Shown here: piece after piece, positions 43,833 to 52,247 of the stretch
How the letters are laid out: the number at the start of each line of letters is the position of its first letter
Position numbering within the stretch: position 1 is the stretch's first letter
Origin: Streptomyces sp. CB01635
GTDB taxonomy: Bacteria; Actinomycetota; Actinomycetes; Streptomycetales; Streptomycetaceae
Length of the DNA: 64,000 nt
NCBI RefSeq assembly: GCF_002803065.1
Contig: NZ_NNBL01000019.1
Location: forward strand, 98,317-162,316
Direction of reading: 5' to 3'
Program-made: the position numbers and the translations under genes
Notes under the pieces: generated by a model
Databases searched by the model: none
Told to the model about the DNA's origin: nothing
The model's input: the letters and a program-made list of their open reading frames with translations, nothing else

Positions 43833-43861
43833 CGCGAACCGGGCCGACGGGAACCAATACG

Positions 43862-43891
43862 CCCCGCTCATCCGTAAGGATGGGCGGGGCC
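43862..43891 (+). terminator. ppiA terminator
   Basis: A 13-bp stem (GCCCCGCTCATCC / GGATGGGCGGGGC, one T·G wobble) with a GTAA loop lies 30 nt past the ppiA stop. Confidence 0.8.
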
Positions 43892-43929
43892 ATGTGTTGA
43901 CCGCGCACGTTTCGTACGAGGGGATTCCG

Positions 43930-44823
43930 ATGGATCAGGTGCCAGGCAGTCCGCAGAGTCCTCAGGACGCGCAGGGCACGCCCCGCTGCTACCGGCACCC
44001 TGACCGCGAGACCGGGATCCGCTGCGCCCGTTGTGACAAGCCCATCTGCCCGGACTGCATGGTCAGCGCCTCGGTGGGCTTCCAGTGCCCGGACTGTGTG
44101 CGGGGCGGTTCCGATACGGGGCACGGCCCGGCAGCCAGCAGGCCGAGGACGATCACGGGCGGCACGATCGCGGCTGATCCGCGCCTGGTCACGAAGATCC
44201 TTATCGGGATCAACGTGGCGGTGTTCATCGCGGTCCACGTGTGGGACCGGCTGCTCTCCGACTTCGTTCTGATCGGAGCCTGGCCTCCCGCGCCCTTCGT
44301 CCCGGACCAGGGCGTGGCAGGCGGCGAGTGGTACCGCCTGGTGACGGCGATGTTCACGCACCAGGAGGTGTGGCACATCGCGTTCAACATGCTGGGCCTG
44401 TGGTGGCTCGGCGGCCCGCTGGAGGCGGCGCTCGGCCGGGCCCGCTACATCGCGCTGTACATGGTCTCGGGGCTGGCCGGAAGCGCGCTGACCTACGCGA
44501 TCGCGGGGCCGAGCGAGCAGTCCCTCGGTGCGTCCGGGGCCGTCTTCGGACTCATGGGCGCGACCGCGGTGCTGGTGCGGCGCCTCAACTACGACATGCG
44601 CCCCGTCATCGGCCTTCTCGCGCTGAACCTGCTCTTCACGTTCACATGGGGCAACATCGCCTGGCAGGCCCACGTCGGCGGGCTCGTCGCCGGTGTGGTC
44701 GTCGGGTACGCGATGGTCCACGCCCCCAGGGAGCGCCGCTCGCTGGTGCAGTACGGGACCTGTGCGCTCGTCCTCGCCGTGGTGGTCGTCACTGTGCTTG
44801 TGAGGACGTCCCAGCTCACTTGA
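43930..44823 (+). CDS. Rhomboid family intramembrane serine protease
   Basis: This 297-residue protein cuts transmembrane helices of unknown substrates. The N-terminus (about 15–60) is a zinc-ribbon or B-box-like segment with CYRHPDRETGIRCARCDKPI, CPDCM and QCPDC, four to six likely metal ligands. Six transmembrane helices follow, with the catalytic serine in GASGAVFGLMGA and the catalytic histidine in QAHVGGLVAG. ATG 43930 is chosen because GAGGGG lies upstream. It stands between ppiA and crgA, with which it converges. Confidence 0.92.
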   Translation: MDQVPGSPQSPQDAQGTPRCYRHPDRETGIRCARCDKPICPDCMVSASVGFQCPDCVRGGSDTGHGPAASRPRTITGGTIAADPRLVTKILIGINVAVFIAVHVWDRLLSDFVLIGAWPPAPFVPDQGVAGGEWYRLVTAMFTHQEVWHIAFNMLGLWWLGGPLEAALGRARYIALYMVSGLAGSALTYAIAGPSEQSLGASGAVFGLMGATAVLVRRLNYDMRPVIGLLALNLLFTFTWGNIAWQAHVGGLVAGVVVGYAMVHAPRERRSLVQYGTCALVLAVVVVTVLVRTSQLT

Positions 44824-44842
44824 GCTCGGTCTCTGGCCCACG

Positions 44843-45046
44843 TTGTCCACAGACGGTGCCGGATCCTGTGCACTCGGTGGGGAACAGGTGTGCCCCTTGT
44901 CGCTGACCTGGGTTTCCCCAGCCAGGACAAGGGGCGAACATGTGGGCGAGCTGCGGTGCGTCAGTCACACCGGCGTCAACGCCCGGTGAGTTATCCACAG
45001 ATCTTCCGACCTTTTCCCCACTGTGGAAACAGCTGTGGATAACTCA
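44843..45046. promoter_or_regulatory. DnaA-box cluster between convergent genes
   Basis: There are three perfect DnaA boxes: TTGTCCACA (44843–44851, plus), TTATCCACA (44991–44999, plus) and TTATCCACA (45034–45042, minus). The last two are part of a perfect 14-bp inverted repeat (TGAGTTATCCACAG, 44987–45000 and 45033–45046) around a further box-like half (TGTGGAAAC). Both flanking genes end here, so no promoter is expected. A titration or reservoir role for DnaA is inferred. Confidence 0.75.
44892..44935 (+). terminator. Hairpin terminator after the rhomboid gene
   Basis: A 10-bp stem (GCCCCTTGTC / GACAAGGGGC) encloses a smaller CCTGGG / CCCAG pairing. There is no T-run. Confidence 0.65.
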
Positions 45047-45066
45047 GTGGATAGCTAGGGGCAGAG

Positions 45067-45324
45067 CTACTTCCACTGCGTGGAAACGCCGAACCCGGCC
45101 GCGATGAAGCCGAAGCCCACGACGATGTTCCAGTTGCCGAGCGCGTCCAGCGGCAGGGTGCCGTCGGTGACGTAGAAGACGACGATCCAGGCGAGCCCGA
45201 TCAGGAACATCGCGAGCATCACCGGGGCTACCCAGCCGCGATTGGTCAGCTTGATATTCGCCGTCTGCTTCGACGCCGGAGGCGGCGTGTAGTCGGCCTT
45301 CTTGCGGATACGTGACTTCGGCAC
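45067..45324 (-). CDS. crgA: Cell division protein CrgA
   Basis: CrgA is a small membrane protein that inhibits or times FtsZ-ring assembly in Streptomyces aerial hyphae and recruits septal and PBP proteins in mycobacteria. The 85-residue length fits the family (about 84). It has a basic N-terminus beginning (V/M)PKSRIRKKADYTPPP and two transmembrane helices (about 31–52, VAPVMLAMFLIGLAWIVVFY; and 66–83, NIVVGFGFIAAGFGVS), ending W-K. GTG 45324 is chosen over an upstream extension. The coding strand faces the DnaA-box cluster at its 3' end, and the DUF881/sortase genes diverge from it. Confidence 0.93.
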   Translation of the reverse strand: MPKSRIRKKADYTPPPASKQTANIKLTNRGWVAPVMLAMFLIGLAWIVVFYVTDGTLPLDALGNWNIVVGFGFIAAGFGVSTQWK

Positions 45325-45465
45325 GAGGGTCTCTCCTGTCGATGCGCTGCGTGGCCGCGCAGGGAACGTGGGCTGGCTCCGGGCAGCGTACAAGGGGAAT
45401 CTCTGCGCTCCCCCGGGCGTCCGTTAGCGTAGTGCTTCCGCGGCGCTGAAGGAGATAAGGGTACG

Positions 45466-46248
45466 TTGAGCAATTCTGCCGACTCCTGGGAAGAGCCCCC
45501 CGGCGGGGGCCGACCCCGTGTGCGCCTCCGTCCCGTGCGGCTGCTGACCGTGGCCGTGTTCGCCCTGGCCGGGCTGATCTTCTTCACCAGCTTCAACACC
45601 GCCAAGGGCACCAACATCCGCACGGACGCCTCGCTGCTGAAGCTCTCCGACCTCATCCAGGAGCGCAGCCACAAGAACGGCCAGCTCGAGGAGTCCAACA
45701 GCGCGATCCGCGACGACGTCGACGCCCTCACCGAGCGCGGCGGCGCCGGCACCAAGGCCGAGGACGCCAAGCTGTCCGCCCTGGAGAAGGCGTCCGGTAC
45801 GAAGAAACTGCGCGGACAGGCCGTCTCGGTCACGCTCGCGGACGCCCCGCCGAATGCCACCGCCAAGCTCCCCGGCTACCCCGAACCCCAGCCGAACGAC
45901 CTGGTCATCCACCAGCAGGACCTCCAGGCCGTCGTCAACGCCCTGTGGAACGGCGGCGCGCAGGGCATCAAGGTCATGGACCAGCGGCTCATCGCCACCA
46001 GCGCTGTGCGCTGTGTCGGCAACACCCTGATCCTCCAGGGCCGCGTCTACTCACCCCCGTACAAGATCACCGCGGTCGGGGACCCGGAGAGGCTGAAGCA
46101 GGCGCTCGCCGTCTCGCCCCAGATCCAGAACTACATGCTCTACGTCAACGCCTACGGCCTCGGCTGGAAAGTCGAGGACGACGGGGCGGTGACTCTTCCC
46201 GGTTACTCGGGCACAGTGGATCTCCACTACGCGAAGCCCGTGGAGTAG
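45466..46248 (+). CDS. DUF881 family membrane protein
   Basis: This 260-residue protein has a short cytoplasmic N-terminus, one transmembrane helix (about 28–47) and an exported coiled-coil segment (LLKLSDLIQERSHKNGQLEE, about 60–110). The DUF881 domain follows (about 120–255: LVIHQQDLQAVVNALWNGGA, GNTLILQGRVYSPPYKI). DUF881 proteins form coiled-coil-tethered envelope proteins found beside division genes in actinobacteria and firmicutes; the function is not established. The start is the rare codon TTG (45466), supported by AAGGAG 11 nt upstream. A class E sortase follows after 16 nt. Confidence 0.88.
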   Translation: MSNSADSWEEPPGGGRPRVRLRPVRLLTVAVFALAGLIFFTSFNTAKGTNIRTDASLLKLSDLIQERSHKNGQLEESNSAIRDDVDALTERGGAGTKAEDAKLSALEKASGTKKLRGQAVSVTLADAPPNATAKLPGYPEPQPNDLVIHQQDLQAVVNALWNGGAQGIKVMDQRLIATSAVRCVGNTLILQGRVYSPPYKITAVGDPERLKQALAVSPQIQNYMLYVNAYGLGWKVEDDGAVTLPGYSGTVDLHYAKPVE

Positions 46249-46264
46249 CCGCCTGGGGGAGCCT

Positions 46265-46999
46265 GTGTCGGTCCGAGTGGTCGTCAGGACGTTCAGCGAA
46301 CTGTGCATCACGGTCGGCGCCCTGATCGTGCTGTTCGTCGCCTACGTGCTGTTCTGGACCGGCGTGAAGGCCGACAGTGCCATGGACCACCAGATCGACA
46401 CCCTCCAGGACCAGTGGTCCAAGGGCTCGGTGGCGGTCGAACAGCCCCGCCCGGGCCCGTCCCCGAGCCAGAGTCCCGCCCAGGACCAGAGCCGACCCCA
46501 GACGCCCTCGCCGTCCCCGTCCGCTTACAAGGACGGCAAGCCGTTCGCCGTCATGTACATCCCGCGGCTCGGTTTCACGTGGAACAAACCGGTGCTCCAG
46601 GGGACGGGCGTGGACATCCTCAAGAAGGGCCTCGGCCACTACGCGGGCACGGCGCAGCTCGGGCAGAAGGGGAACTTCTCCGTCGCCGGCCACCGCCGCA
46701 CCTACGGCGACCCGTTCAAGGACTTCCCCAAGCTGCGCCCCGGCGACGCCGTCGTCCTCACCGACGGTACGACCTGGTTCACGTACCGCATCGACACCAA
46801 GCCCTACAAGACGCTGCCCAGCGATGTCGCCGTCATCGACCCGGTGCCCCGCAAGTCCGGATACACGGAGCCGGGCCGCTATCTGACGCTGACGACGTGC
46901 GAGCCGGAGTGGGGTCACAGCCACCGGCTGATCGTCTGGGCGCACCTTGATGCCACCCAGCCCGCGGAGGCCGGGAAACCGGAGGCCCTGCGCCGTTAG
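46265..46999 (+). CDS. Class E sortase
   Basis: This is a membrane-anchored transpeptidase of 244 residues. The transmembrane helix lies at about 12–36 (LCITVGALIVLFVAYVLFW), followed by a Pro/Ser/Gln linker and the sortase domain (about 92–235). Catalytic residues are visible: His in VAGHRRTYGDP, Cys in the class E motif TLTTCEPEW, and Arg in HRLIVWAH. Class E sortases of actinobacteria recognise LAXTG-type signals rather than LPXTG. GTG 46265 starts 16 nt after the DUF881 stop, so the two are probably one transcript. It contains a one-mismatch parS-like sequence at 46572–46585. Confidence 0.93.
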   Translation: MSVRVVVRTFSELCITVGALIVLFVAYVLFWTGVKADSAMDHQIDTLQDQWSKGSVAVEQPRPGPSPSQSPAQDQSRPQTPSPSPSAYKDGKPFAVMYIPRLGFTWNKPVLQGTGVDILKKGLGHYAGTAQLGQKGNFSVAGHRRTYGDPFKDFPKLRPGDAVVLTDGTTWFTYRIDTKPYKTLPSDVAVIDPVPRKSGYTEPGRYLTLTTCEPEWGHSHRLIVWAHLDATQPAEAGKPEALRR

Positions 47000-47030
47000 T
47001 CTGTTGCCGTACGGCGACGGAAGGGACGGC

Positions 47031-47189
47031 ATGTACGGCTGGATCTGGCGGCATCTGCCGGGAAACACGTGGATCAGGGCACTGATCTCGCTCCTGCTCG
47101 CCCTCGCGGTGGTCTACGTACTGTTCCAGTACGTCTTCCCGTGGGCCGAGCCCCTGCTGCCCTTCAACGATGTGACGGTGAACAACTAG
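47031..47189 (+). CDS. Small conserved-looking membrane protein
   Basis: This 52-residue protein begins MYGWIWRHLPGNTWIRALIS and has one transmembrane helix (about 17–36), then PWAEPLLPFNDVTVNN. GGAAGGGACGGC precedes the ATG. The stop TAG overlaps the pabA GTG by one base, so it is probably translated in the same operon. Its sharp start, good ribosome-binding site and tight coupling support it as real. No function is known to me. Confidence 0.78.
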   Translation: MYGWIWRHLPGNTWIRALISLLLALAVVYVLFQYVFPWAEPLLPFNDVTVNN

Positions 47190-47833
47190 TGGGCGCGAGC
47201 AGCCGCATTCTCGTGGTCGACAACTACGACAGCTTCGTCTTCAACCTCGTCCAGTACCTGTACCAGCTGGGCGCCGAGTGCGAAGTGCTGCGCAACGACG
47301 AGGTCGGGACCCGGCACGCGCAGGACGGCTTCGACGGCGTACTGCTGTCCCCGGGCCCCGGCGCCCCCGAACAGGCCGGTGTCTGTGTCGAGATGGTGCG
47401 CCACTGCGCGGAGACCGGCGTGCCCGTCTTCGGGGTCTGCCTCGGCATGCAGTCCATGCAGGTCGCGTACGGCGGTGTCGTGGACCGGGCGCCCGAACTG
47501 CTGCACGGCAAGACGTCCCTGGTGCGGCACGAGGGCAGGGGCGTCTTCGCGGGACTGCCGAACCCGTTCACGGCGACCCGCTACCACTCGCTCGCCGCCG
47601 AACCGGACACCGTCCCCGACGAGCTCGAGGTCACCGCGCGCACCGACGACGGCATCATCATGGGCCTGCGCCACCGCGAACTGCCCGTCGAGGGCGTGCA
47701 GTTCCACCCCGAGTCCGTCCTCACGGAACACGGTCACCTGATGCTGGCCAACTGGCTGACCGTCTGCGGCGACAAGACCGCGGTGGCACGATCGGCCGGG
47801 CTCGCCCCGGTCGTGGGCAGGGCCTCGGCGTGA
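47189..47833 (+). CDS. pabA: Aminodeoxychorismate/anthranilate synthase glutamine amidotransferase component
   Basis: This 214-residue class I glutamine amidotransferase supplies ammonia for making 4-amino-4-deoxychorismate (folate) or anthranilate (tryptophan). Catalytic Cys lies in GVCLGMQSMQ, and His and Glu in VEGVQFHPES, with the oxyanion loop LLSPGPGAPEQAG. The GTG overlaps the previous stop by one base, and its own stop overlaps the next sortase start by four (47830–47833), so it is embedded in a tightly coupled series. Which partner synthase it serves cannot be told, since no pabB or trpE lies nearby. Confidence 0.92.
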   Translation: MGASSRILVVDNYDSFVFNLVQYLYQLGAECEVLRNDEVGTRHAQDGFDGVLLSPGPGAPEQAGVCVEMVRHCAETGVPVFGVCLGMQSMQVAYGGVVDRAPELLHGKTSLVRHEGRGVFAGLPNPFTATRYHSLAAEPDTVPDELEVTARTDDGIIMGLRHRELPVEGVQFHPESVLTEHGHLMLANWLTVCGDKTAVARSAGLAPVVGRASA

Positions 47834-49188
47834 CCGCCCTGCGCCCCGAGCGCGAGGGAGCCTCGTACGAGCAGGAACCGTACGAGGCTGCCGGTGCGTT
47901 CGAGGCGGCCGTTCAGCGGCTCCACGACCCGCTGAACGATCCACTGCCCGGGCAGCACCCCTCGCCCTGGTTCCGCGCCGCGGACGAGCCTCAGGAGCCC
48001 CAGCCGTACCCGCAGCCGCAGCCGGACGCTCAACAGCCGCTCCAGGCCCAGCCGTCGCCTCAGCCGGAGCAGGAGTGGTACGACCCTCAGGGCTACGTAC
48101 AGGACTGGTACGGCGGCGAGCAGCAGGCTCCGCAGGCACCACATCCGCCGCAGGTACAGCGGGCGCAGCAGCCCGCGTACGTGCCGCCCGCCCGCGAGTA
48201 CGAGGCGAGACCGCCGCGGCCAGTGTCGGACGACGAGACCGTGGCCCTGCGCACCGCGGACACCCGGGGAGGGGCCGAGCCCGATACGGACGCATACACA
48301 GACGTAGACGCCTCCACGGGCGCAGAGACCGACACCGAGTCCGACTCCGGCGCCCCTGAGCGCGCCGCCGCGCCCGTGGTGACCGGTGGCCGGGCCGCGC
48401 GCAGGAAGGCCGCCAAGCACGGCGGCAGGCACTCGGCGGCGCCGGCACAGACCCCGGAGCCCGCCTCCCCGCCCCGCAGCCGTCTGGAGGCGCGCAGGGC
48501 CGCGAGGGCGAGCAAACCGAGTACGGGCGAGGTCGCCAGCCGGGCGATCGGCGAAACGTTCATCACCATCGGCGTGCTGATGCTGCTCTTCGTCACGTAC
48601 CAGCTGTGGTGGTCGAACATCCGGGCCCACCAGCAGGCGGGCAGCGCGGCGCACCACCTCCAGGACGACTGGGCGAACGGCAAACGCGAGCCGGACAAGT
48701 TCGCGCCCGGCCAGGGCTTCGCGATCATGCACATCCCGAAGCTGGACGTCGTCGTGCCGATCGCCGAGGGCATCAGCAAGACGAAGGTCCTGGACCGCGG
48801 CATGGTGGGCCACTACGGCAAGGACAGCATCGAGACGGCGATGCCGAGCGCCAAGACCGGCAACTTCGCGGTCGCCGGGCACCGCAATACGCACGGCGAA
48901 CCGTTCCGCTACATCAACCGGCTCCAGCCGGGTGATCCGATCGTCGTCGAGACGCAGGACACGTACTACGTGTACAAGATGACGAGCATCCTTCCGCAGA
49001 CCCCGCCGAGCAACACGACAGTCATCAATCCGATCCCGCAGGGCTCCGGGTTCACGGCTCCGGGCCGGTACATCACGCTGACCACGTGCACGCCGGAATT
49101 CACCAGTACGTATCGAATGATCGTCTGGGGCAAGATGGTCGAGGAACGGCCGCGCAGCAAGGGGAAGCCGGACGCGCTGGTGCAGTAG
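47830..49188 (+). CDS. srtE1: Class E sortase with long cytoplasmic extension (SrtE1-like)
   Basis: This 452-residue protein has an N-terminal region of about 230 residues, rich in Pro, Gln, Glu and Tyr, which is probably cytoplasmic and disordered. A transmembrane helix follows (about 242–262, ETFITIGVLMLLFVTYQLWW), then the sortase domain. Active-site residues are His (VAGHRNTHGEP), Cys (ITLTTCTPEF) and Arg (YRMIVWGK). By position and the pairing with another sortase it fits S. coelicolor SrtE1/SrtE2 (SCO3850/SCO3849), which attach the long chaplins ChpA–C to the wall for aerial growth; the assignment of symbols is from memory. GTG 47830 overlaps the pabA stop. Confidence 0.88.
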   Translation: MTALRPEREGASYEQEPYEAAGAFEAAVQRLHDPLNDPLPGQHPSPWFRAADEPQEPQPYPQPQPDAQQPLQAQPSPQPEQEWYDPQGYVQDWYGGEQQAPQAPHPPQVQRAQQPAYVPPAREYEARPPRPVSDDETVALRTADTRGGAEPDTDAYTDVDASTGAETDTESDSGAPERAAAPVVTGGRAARRKAAKHGGRHSAAPAQTPEPASPPRSRLEARRAARASKPSTGEVASRAIGETFITIGVLMLLFVTYQLWWSNIRAHQQAGSAAHHLQDDWANGKREPDKFAPGQGFAIMHIPKLDVVVPIAEGISKTKVLDRGMVGHYGKDSIETAMPSAKTGNFAVAGHRNTHGEPFRYINRLQPGDPIVVETQDTYYVYKMTSILPQTPPSNTTVINPIPQGSGFTAPGRYITLTTCTPEFTSTYRMIVWGKMVEERPRSKGKPDALVQ

Positions 49189-49238
49189 CGGGGCAAGTGG
49201 CAAGTAACAGGCGCAGGTTCAGGGACGGGGCACAAGCA

Positions 49239-49967
49239 GTGGCAGCGACGACCGACCACGACGAGCGGGCCGGCGAGGCGCCGCCCGCGCCACGACGCGG
49301 CCGTGGCCGCATCGCCGGCGCCGTCAGTCTTTTCGGTGAGCTCCTCATCACGGCGGGCCTGGTCCTCGGCCTGTTCGTCGTCTACTCGTTGTGGTGGACG
49401 AACGTGGTCGCGGACCGCGCCGCGCACAAGCAGGGAGACAAGGTGCGCGACCAGTGGGCCGACCACGGCCCCGGCGCGCTCGACACCAAGAACGGCATCG
49501 GCTTCCTGCACGTGCCGTCGATGAGGAACGGTGAGGTGCTCGTCGAGAAGGGCACCTCGTCGAAGATCCTCAACGACGGCGTCGCCGGCTACTACACCGA
49601 CCCGGTCAAGTCGGCGCTGCCGACGGATGCGAAGGGCAACTTCACGCTCGCCGCGCACCGGGACGGGCACGGCGCGAAGTTCCACAACATCGACAAGATC
49701 AAAAAGGGCGACCCGATCGTCTTCGAGTCGAAGGACAAGTGGTACGTCTACAAGGTGTACGACATCCTCCCCGAGACGTCGAAGTACAACGTCAAGGTCC
49801 TGGGCGCCGTCCCCAAGGAATCGGGCGTGAAGAAGCCCGGCCGCTACATCACGCTGACGACGTGCACGCCCGTCTACACGTCCACGTACCGCTACGTGGT
49901 GTGGGGCGAGCTGGAGCGGATCGACAAGGTCGACAGCGATCGGACGCCCCCGGCGGAGCTGCGCTGA
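49239..49967 (+). CDS. srtE2: Class E sortase (SrtE2-like)
   Basis: This 242-residue protein has a transmembrane helix at about 30–50 (LFGELLITAGLVLGLFVVYSL) and a sortase domain with His in LAAHRDGHGA, Cys in ITLTTCTPVYTST and Arg in YRYVVWGE. It is close in its C-terminal half to the preceding sortase (shared KPGRYITLTTC), suggesting tandem duplication. GTG 49239 has GGGACGGGG upstream; another in-frame GTG at 49197 lies just after the previous stop. The two sortases are partly redundant in S. coelicolor (family knowledge). The strong hairpin at 50028–50061 ends the series. Confidence 0.88.
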   Translation: MAATTDHDERAGEAPPAPRRGRGRIAGAVSLFGELLITAGLVLGLFVVYSLWWTNVVADRAAHKQGDKVRDQWADHGPGALDTKNGIGFLHVPSMRNGEVLVEKGTSSKILNDGVAGYYTDPVKSALPTDAKGNFTLAAHRDGHGAKFHNIDKIKKGDPIVFESKDKWYVYKVYDILPETSKYNVKVLGAVPKESGVKKPGRYITLTTCTPVYTSTYRYVVWGELERIDKVDSDRTPPAELR

Positions 49968-50027
49968 CGGCGCCGTCGGCACACGTAAGAACCCCACATA
50001 CGCAAGCCCCCGAACCACCGCACGAAA

Positions 50028-50061
50028 GAACCCCGGCGCCGCCTGTGCGGTGCCGGGGTTC
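50028..50061. terminator. Bidirectional terminator, sortases / pknB
   Basis: A 15-bp stem (GAACCCCGGCGCCGC / GCGGTGCCGGGGTTC, one G·T) with a CTGT loop lies between the convergent sortase and pknB genes. Confidence 0.88.
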
Positions 50062-50081
50062 CTTCATGACATGGAGGGCGC

Positions 50082-52076
50082 CTACTGGCGGCCGGTGACG
50101 CCTCCGAAGATCCCGCCGCCGTTGTCCCCGCCGCCGTTCTGGCCGGGCGGGGTGGTGAGCAGGGTGACCGTGTCGCCCTTGTTCACCGGCGAGTTGGGGC
50201 CGGGCTGGCTCGTCACGACCGTGGCGTTCGGGTCGTTGGACGAGCCGGGCGACAGAGCCGGGACGAGACCGAGGTCCGTCAGCTGCTTCTGTACGTCCTT
50301 CAGCTTCTTGCCGGCGATGTCACCGGGCACCGTGATCTGCTGGGCCGCCTTGGCGACCTTCAGGGTGACCGTGGAGCCCGGCTCGGCCGTGGAGCCCGCC
50401 ACGAGGCTCTGCGAGAACACCTTGCCGGCCTCGGCCGTCGCGTTCTCCTCCTCGGTGCAGGTGCCCTTGAGGTTGTTGGCCTCGAGCTGTGCCTTCGCCT
50501 CGTCGCACGTCTTGTTGGAGACGTCCGGGACGGTGGAGACCGTCTTCTTCTTGGCGACAGTCAGGGTGATGGTGCTCCCCTTCTGCACTTCCTTGCCGGA
50601 GATCGGGTCCTGGTCGAGGACCGTGCCCGGTTCGGCGCTGGACTCCTTCGGCTCGGTCTTTACCACGAACTGGTAGTCGTCGGCCTCGAGCTTCGCCGTC
50701 GCCTTGTCGACGTTGTCGTCGATGACGTTCGGCACAGCGACCTTCGGCGCCCCGGTCGACACCGTCACCGTGATGGTGTCGCCCTTATTGACGTTGGCTC
50801 CCGCGGCCGGATTCTGCGTGCAGATCTGGCCCTTGGGGAACTTGTCGCAGGGCTCCTTCTTCGAGGCGTCCAGCTTGAGGTGCGTGTTGTCGGCGGCGAG
50901 CCTGGCGTCGGGGACCGTCTTGCCGACGAACTTGGGCGCCGCGAACGGTGCGTCGCTCCCGCTCCCGCTGTTGAACCACTTGCCGATCAGGATCGCGCCG
51001 ATGAGGACGAGGACGCCCGCGAGCACGAGCAGGATCGTCGACGTACGGCTCTTGCCCTGGTTCTGACGGCGCCGGTCGGGGCGCTCGTCGTAGCCGTAGC
51101 CGCCGTCGTCCGGGCTGACCGGCGGCAGCATCGACGTCTGGCCGCCGCCGTTCTGCGGGTGCAGCATCGCCGTCTGCTGGTCGTCCGGGTGGCCGCCGTA
51201 GCCGACCGCGCCCATCGCCGCGGTCGCCGCGACCGGCTGCCCGTCGAGGCACGCCTCTATGTCGGCGCGCATCTCGTCCGCCGACTGGTAGCGGTAGTCC
51301 GGGTCCTTGGTGAGGGCCTTGAGGACGATCGCGTCCATCTCGGGGGTGATCTCGGAGTCGAAGACGCTCGGCGGCTGCGGCTCCTCGCGCACGTGCTGGT
51401 ACGCGACCGCGACCGGGGAGTCGCCCACGAAGGGCGGCCGCACGGTCAGCAGCTCGTAGAGGAGACAGCCCGTCGAATAGAGGTCGGAGCGCGCGTCGAC
51501 CTGCTCACCCTTGGCCTGCTCCGGGGAGAGGTACTGGGCGGTGCCGATCACGGCCGACGTCTGCGTCATCGTCATGCCGGAGTCGCCCATGGCGCGGGCG
51601 ATGCCGAAGTCCATCACCTTGACCTGGCCGGTCCTCGTCAGCATGACGTTGGCCGGCTTGATGTCACGGTGGACGATGCCCGCGCGGTGCGAGTACTCGA
51701 GCGCCTGGAGGATGCCGATCGTCATCTCCATGGCACGCTCGGGCAGCAGCTTGCGCCCGGAGTGCAGCAGCTCACGCAGCGTGGACCCGTCGACGTACTC
51801 CATCACGATGTACGGGATGGAGGTCCCGTCGATGTAGTCCTCACCGGTGTCGTACACGGCGACGATCGCGGGATGGTTGAGCGAGGCGGCCGACTGGGCC
51901 TCCCGGCGGAACCGGGCCTGGAACGACGGGTCGCGCGCGAGATCCGCGCGTAGCGTCTTCACCGCCACGGTGCGACCGAGCCGGGTGTCATGGGCGAGAT
52001 AGACCTCCGCCATGCCACCACGGCCGAGCACCTGGCCCAGCTCGTACCGGCCGCCGAGGCGACGCGGCTCTTCCAT
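50082..52076 (-). CDS. pknB: PASTA-domain Ser/Thr protein kinase PknB
   Basis: This 664-residue receptor kinase senses muropeptides or lipid II and controls cell-wall growth and division. The kinase domain (about 11–275) has GRGGMAEVY, the lysine in VAVKTLRAD, HRDIKPANVM, DFG (MDFGIARAM) and an activation loop with TMTQTSAVIGTAQY. A transmembrane helix (about 347–368) follows the juxtamembrane region, then four extracellular PASTA repeats (about 375–640), each with typical VPDV/GKT starts and G-x-x-V…Q-x-P ends. It is the last gene of the fhaA–fhaB–pstP–rodA–pbpA–pknB cluster, the same order as in Mycobacterium, and PstP reverses its action. Confidence 0.96.
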   Translation of the reverse strand: MEEPRRLGGRYELGQVLGRGGMAEVYLAHDTRLGRTVAVKTLRADLARDPSFQARFRREAQSAASLNHPAIVAVYDTGEDYIDGTSIPYIVMEYVDGSTLRELLHSGRKLLPERAMEMTIGILQALEYSHRAGIVHRDIKPANVMLTRTGQVKVMDFGIARAMGDSGMTMTQTSAVIGTAQYLSPEQAKGEQVDARSDLYSTGCLLYELLTVRPPFVGDSPVAVAYQHVREEPQPPSVFDSEITPEMDAIVLKALTKDPDYRYQSADEMRADIEACLDGQPVAATAAMGAVGYGGHPDDQQTAMLHPQNGGGQTSMLPPVSPDDGGYGYDERPDRRRQNQGKSRTSTILLVLAGVLVLIGAILIGKWFNSGSGSDAPFAAPKFVGKTVPDARLAADNTHLKLDASKKEPCDKFPKGQICTQNPAAGANVNKGDTITVTVSTGAPKVAVPNVIDDNVDKATAKLEADDYQFVVKTEPKESSAEPGTVLDQDPISGKEVQKGSTITLTVAKKKTVSTVPDVSNKTCDEAKAQLEANNLKGTCTEEENATAEAGKVFSQSLVAGSTAEPGSTVTLKVAKAAQQITVPGDIAGKKLKDVQKQLTDLGLVPALSPGSSNDPNATVVTSQPGPNSPVNKGDTVTLLTTPPGQNGGGDNGGGIFGGVTGRQ

Positions 52077-52247
52077 GGTTACCTACCAGCCCTCTCCGTC
52101 GGTCCCGACCGTCACCCGTGCGGGGTCGGGCGGTGTGCTGTCCGGGCATACCGTACCCGGCCTGTCGTGCCTGACCTGCCTGGAGCCGTCACCCGATACA
52201 GGACCGGTATCGCAACGTGCACCGTTGTGAAGGAGTCGTGATCGGAG

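Noticed and set aside
46572..46585. parS-like sequence inside a sortase gene
   Set aside because: One mismatch (A to G), and the asymmetric half lies within constrained coding sequence (FTWNK); kept as a weak candidate only, since it lies far from the other sites.
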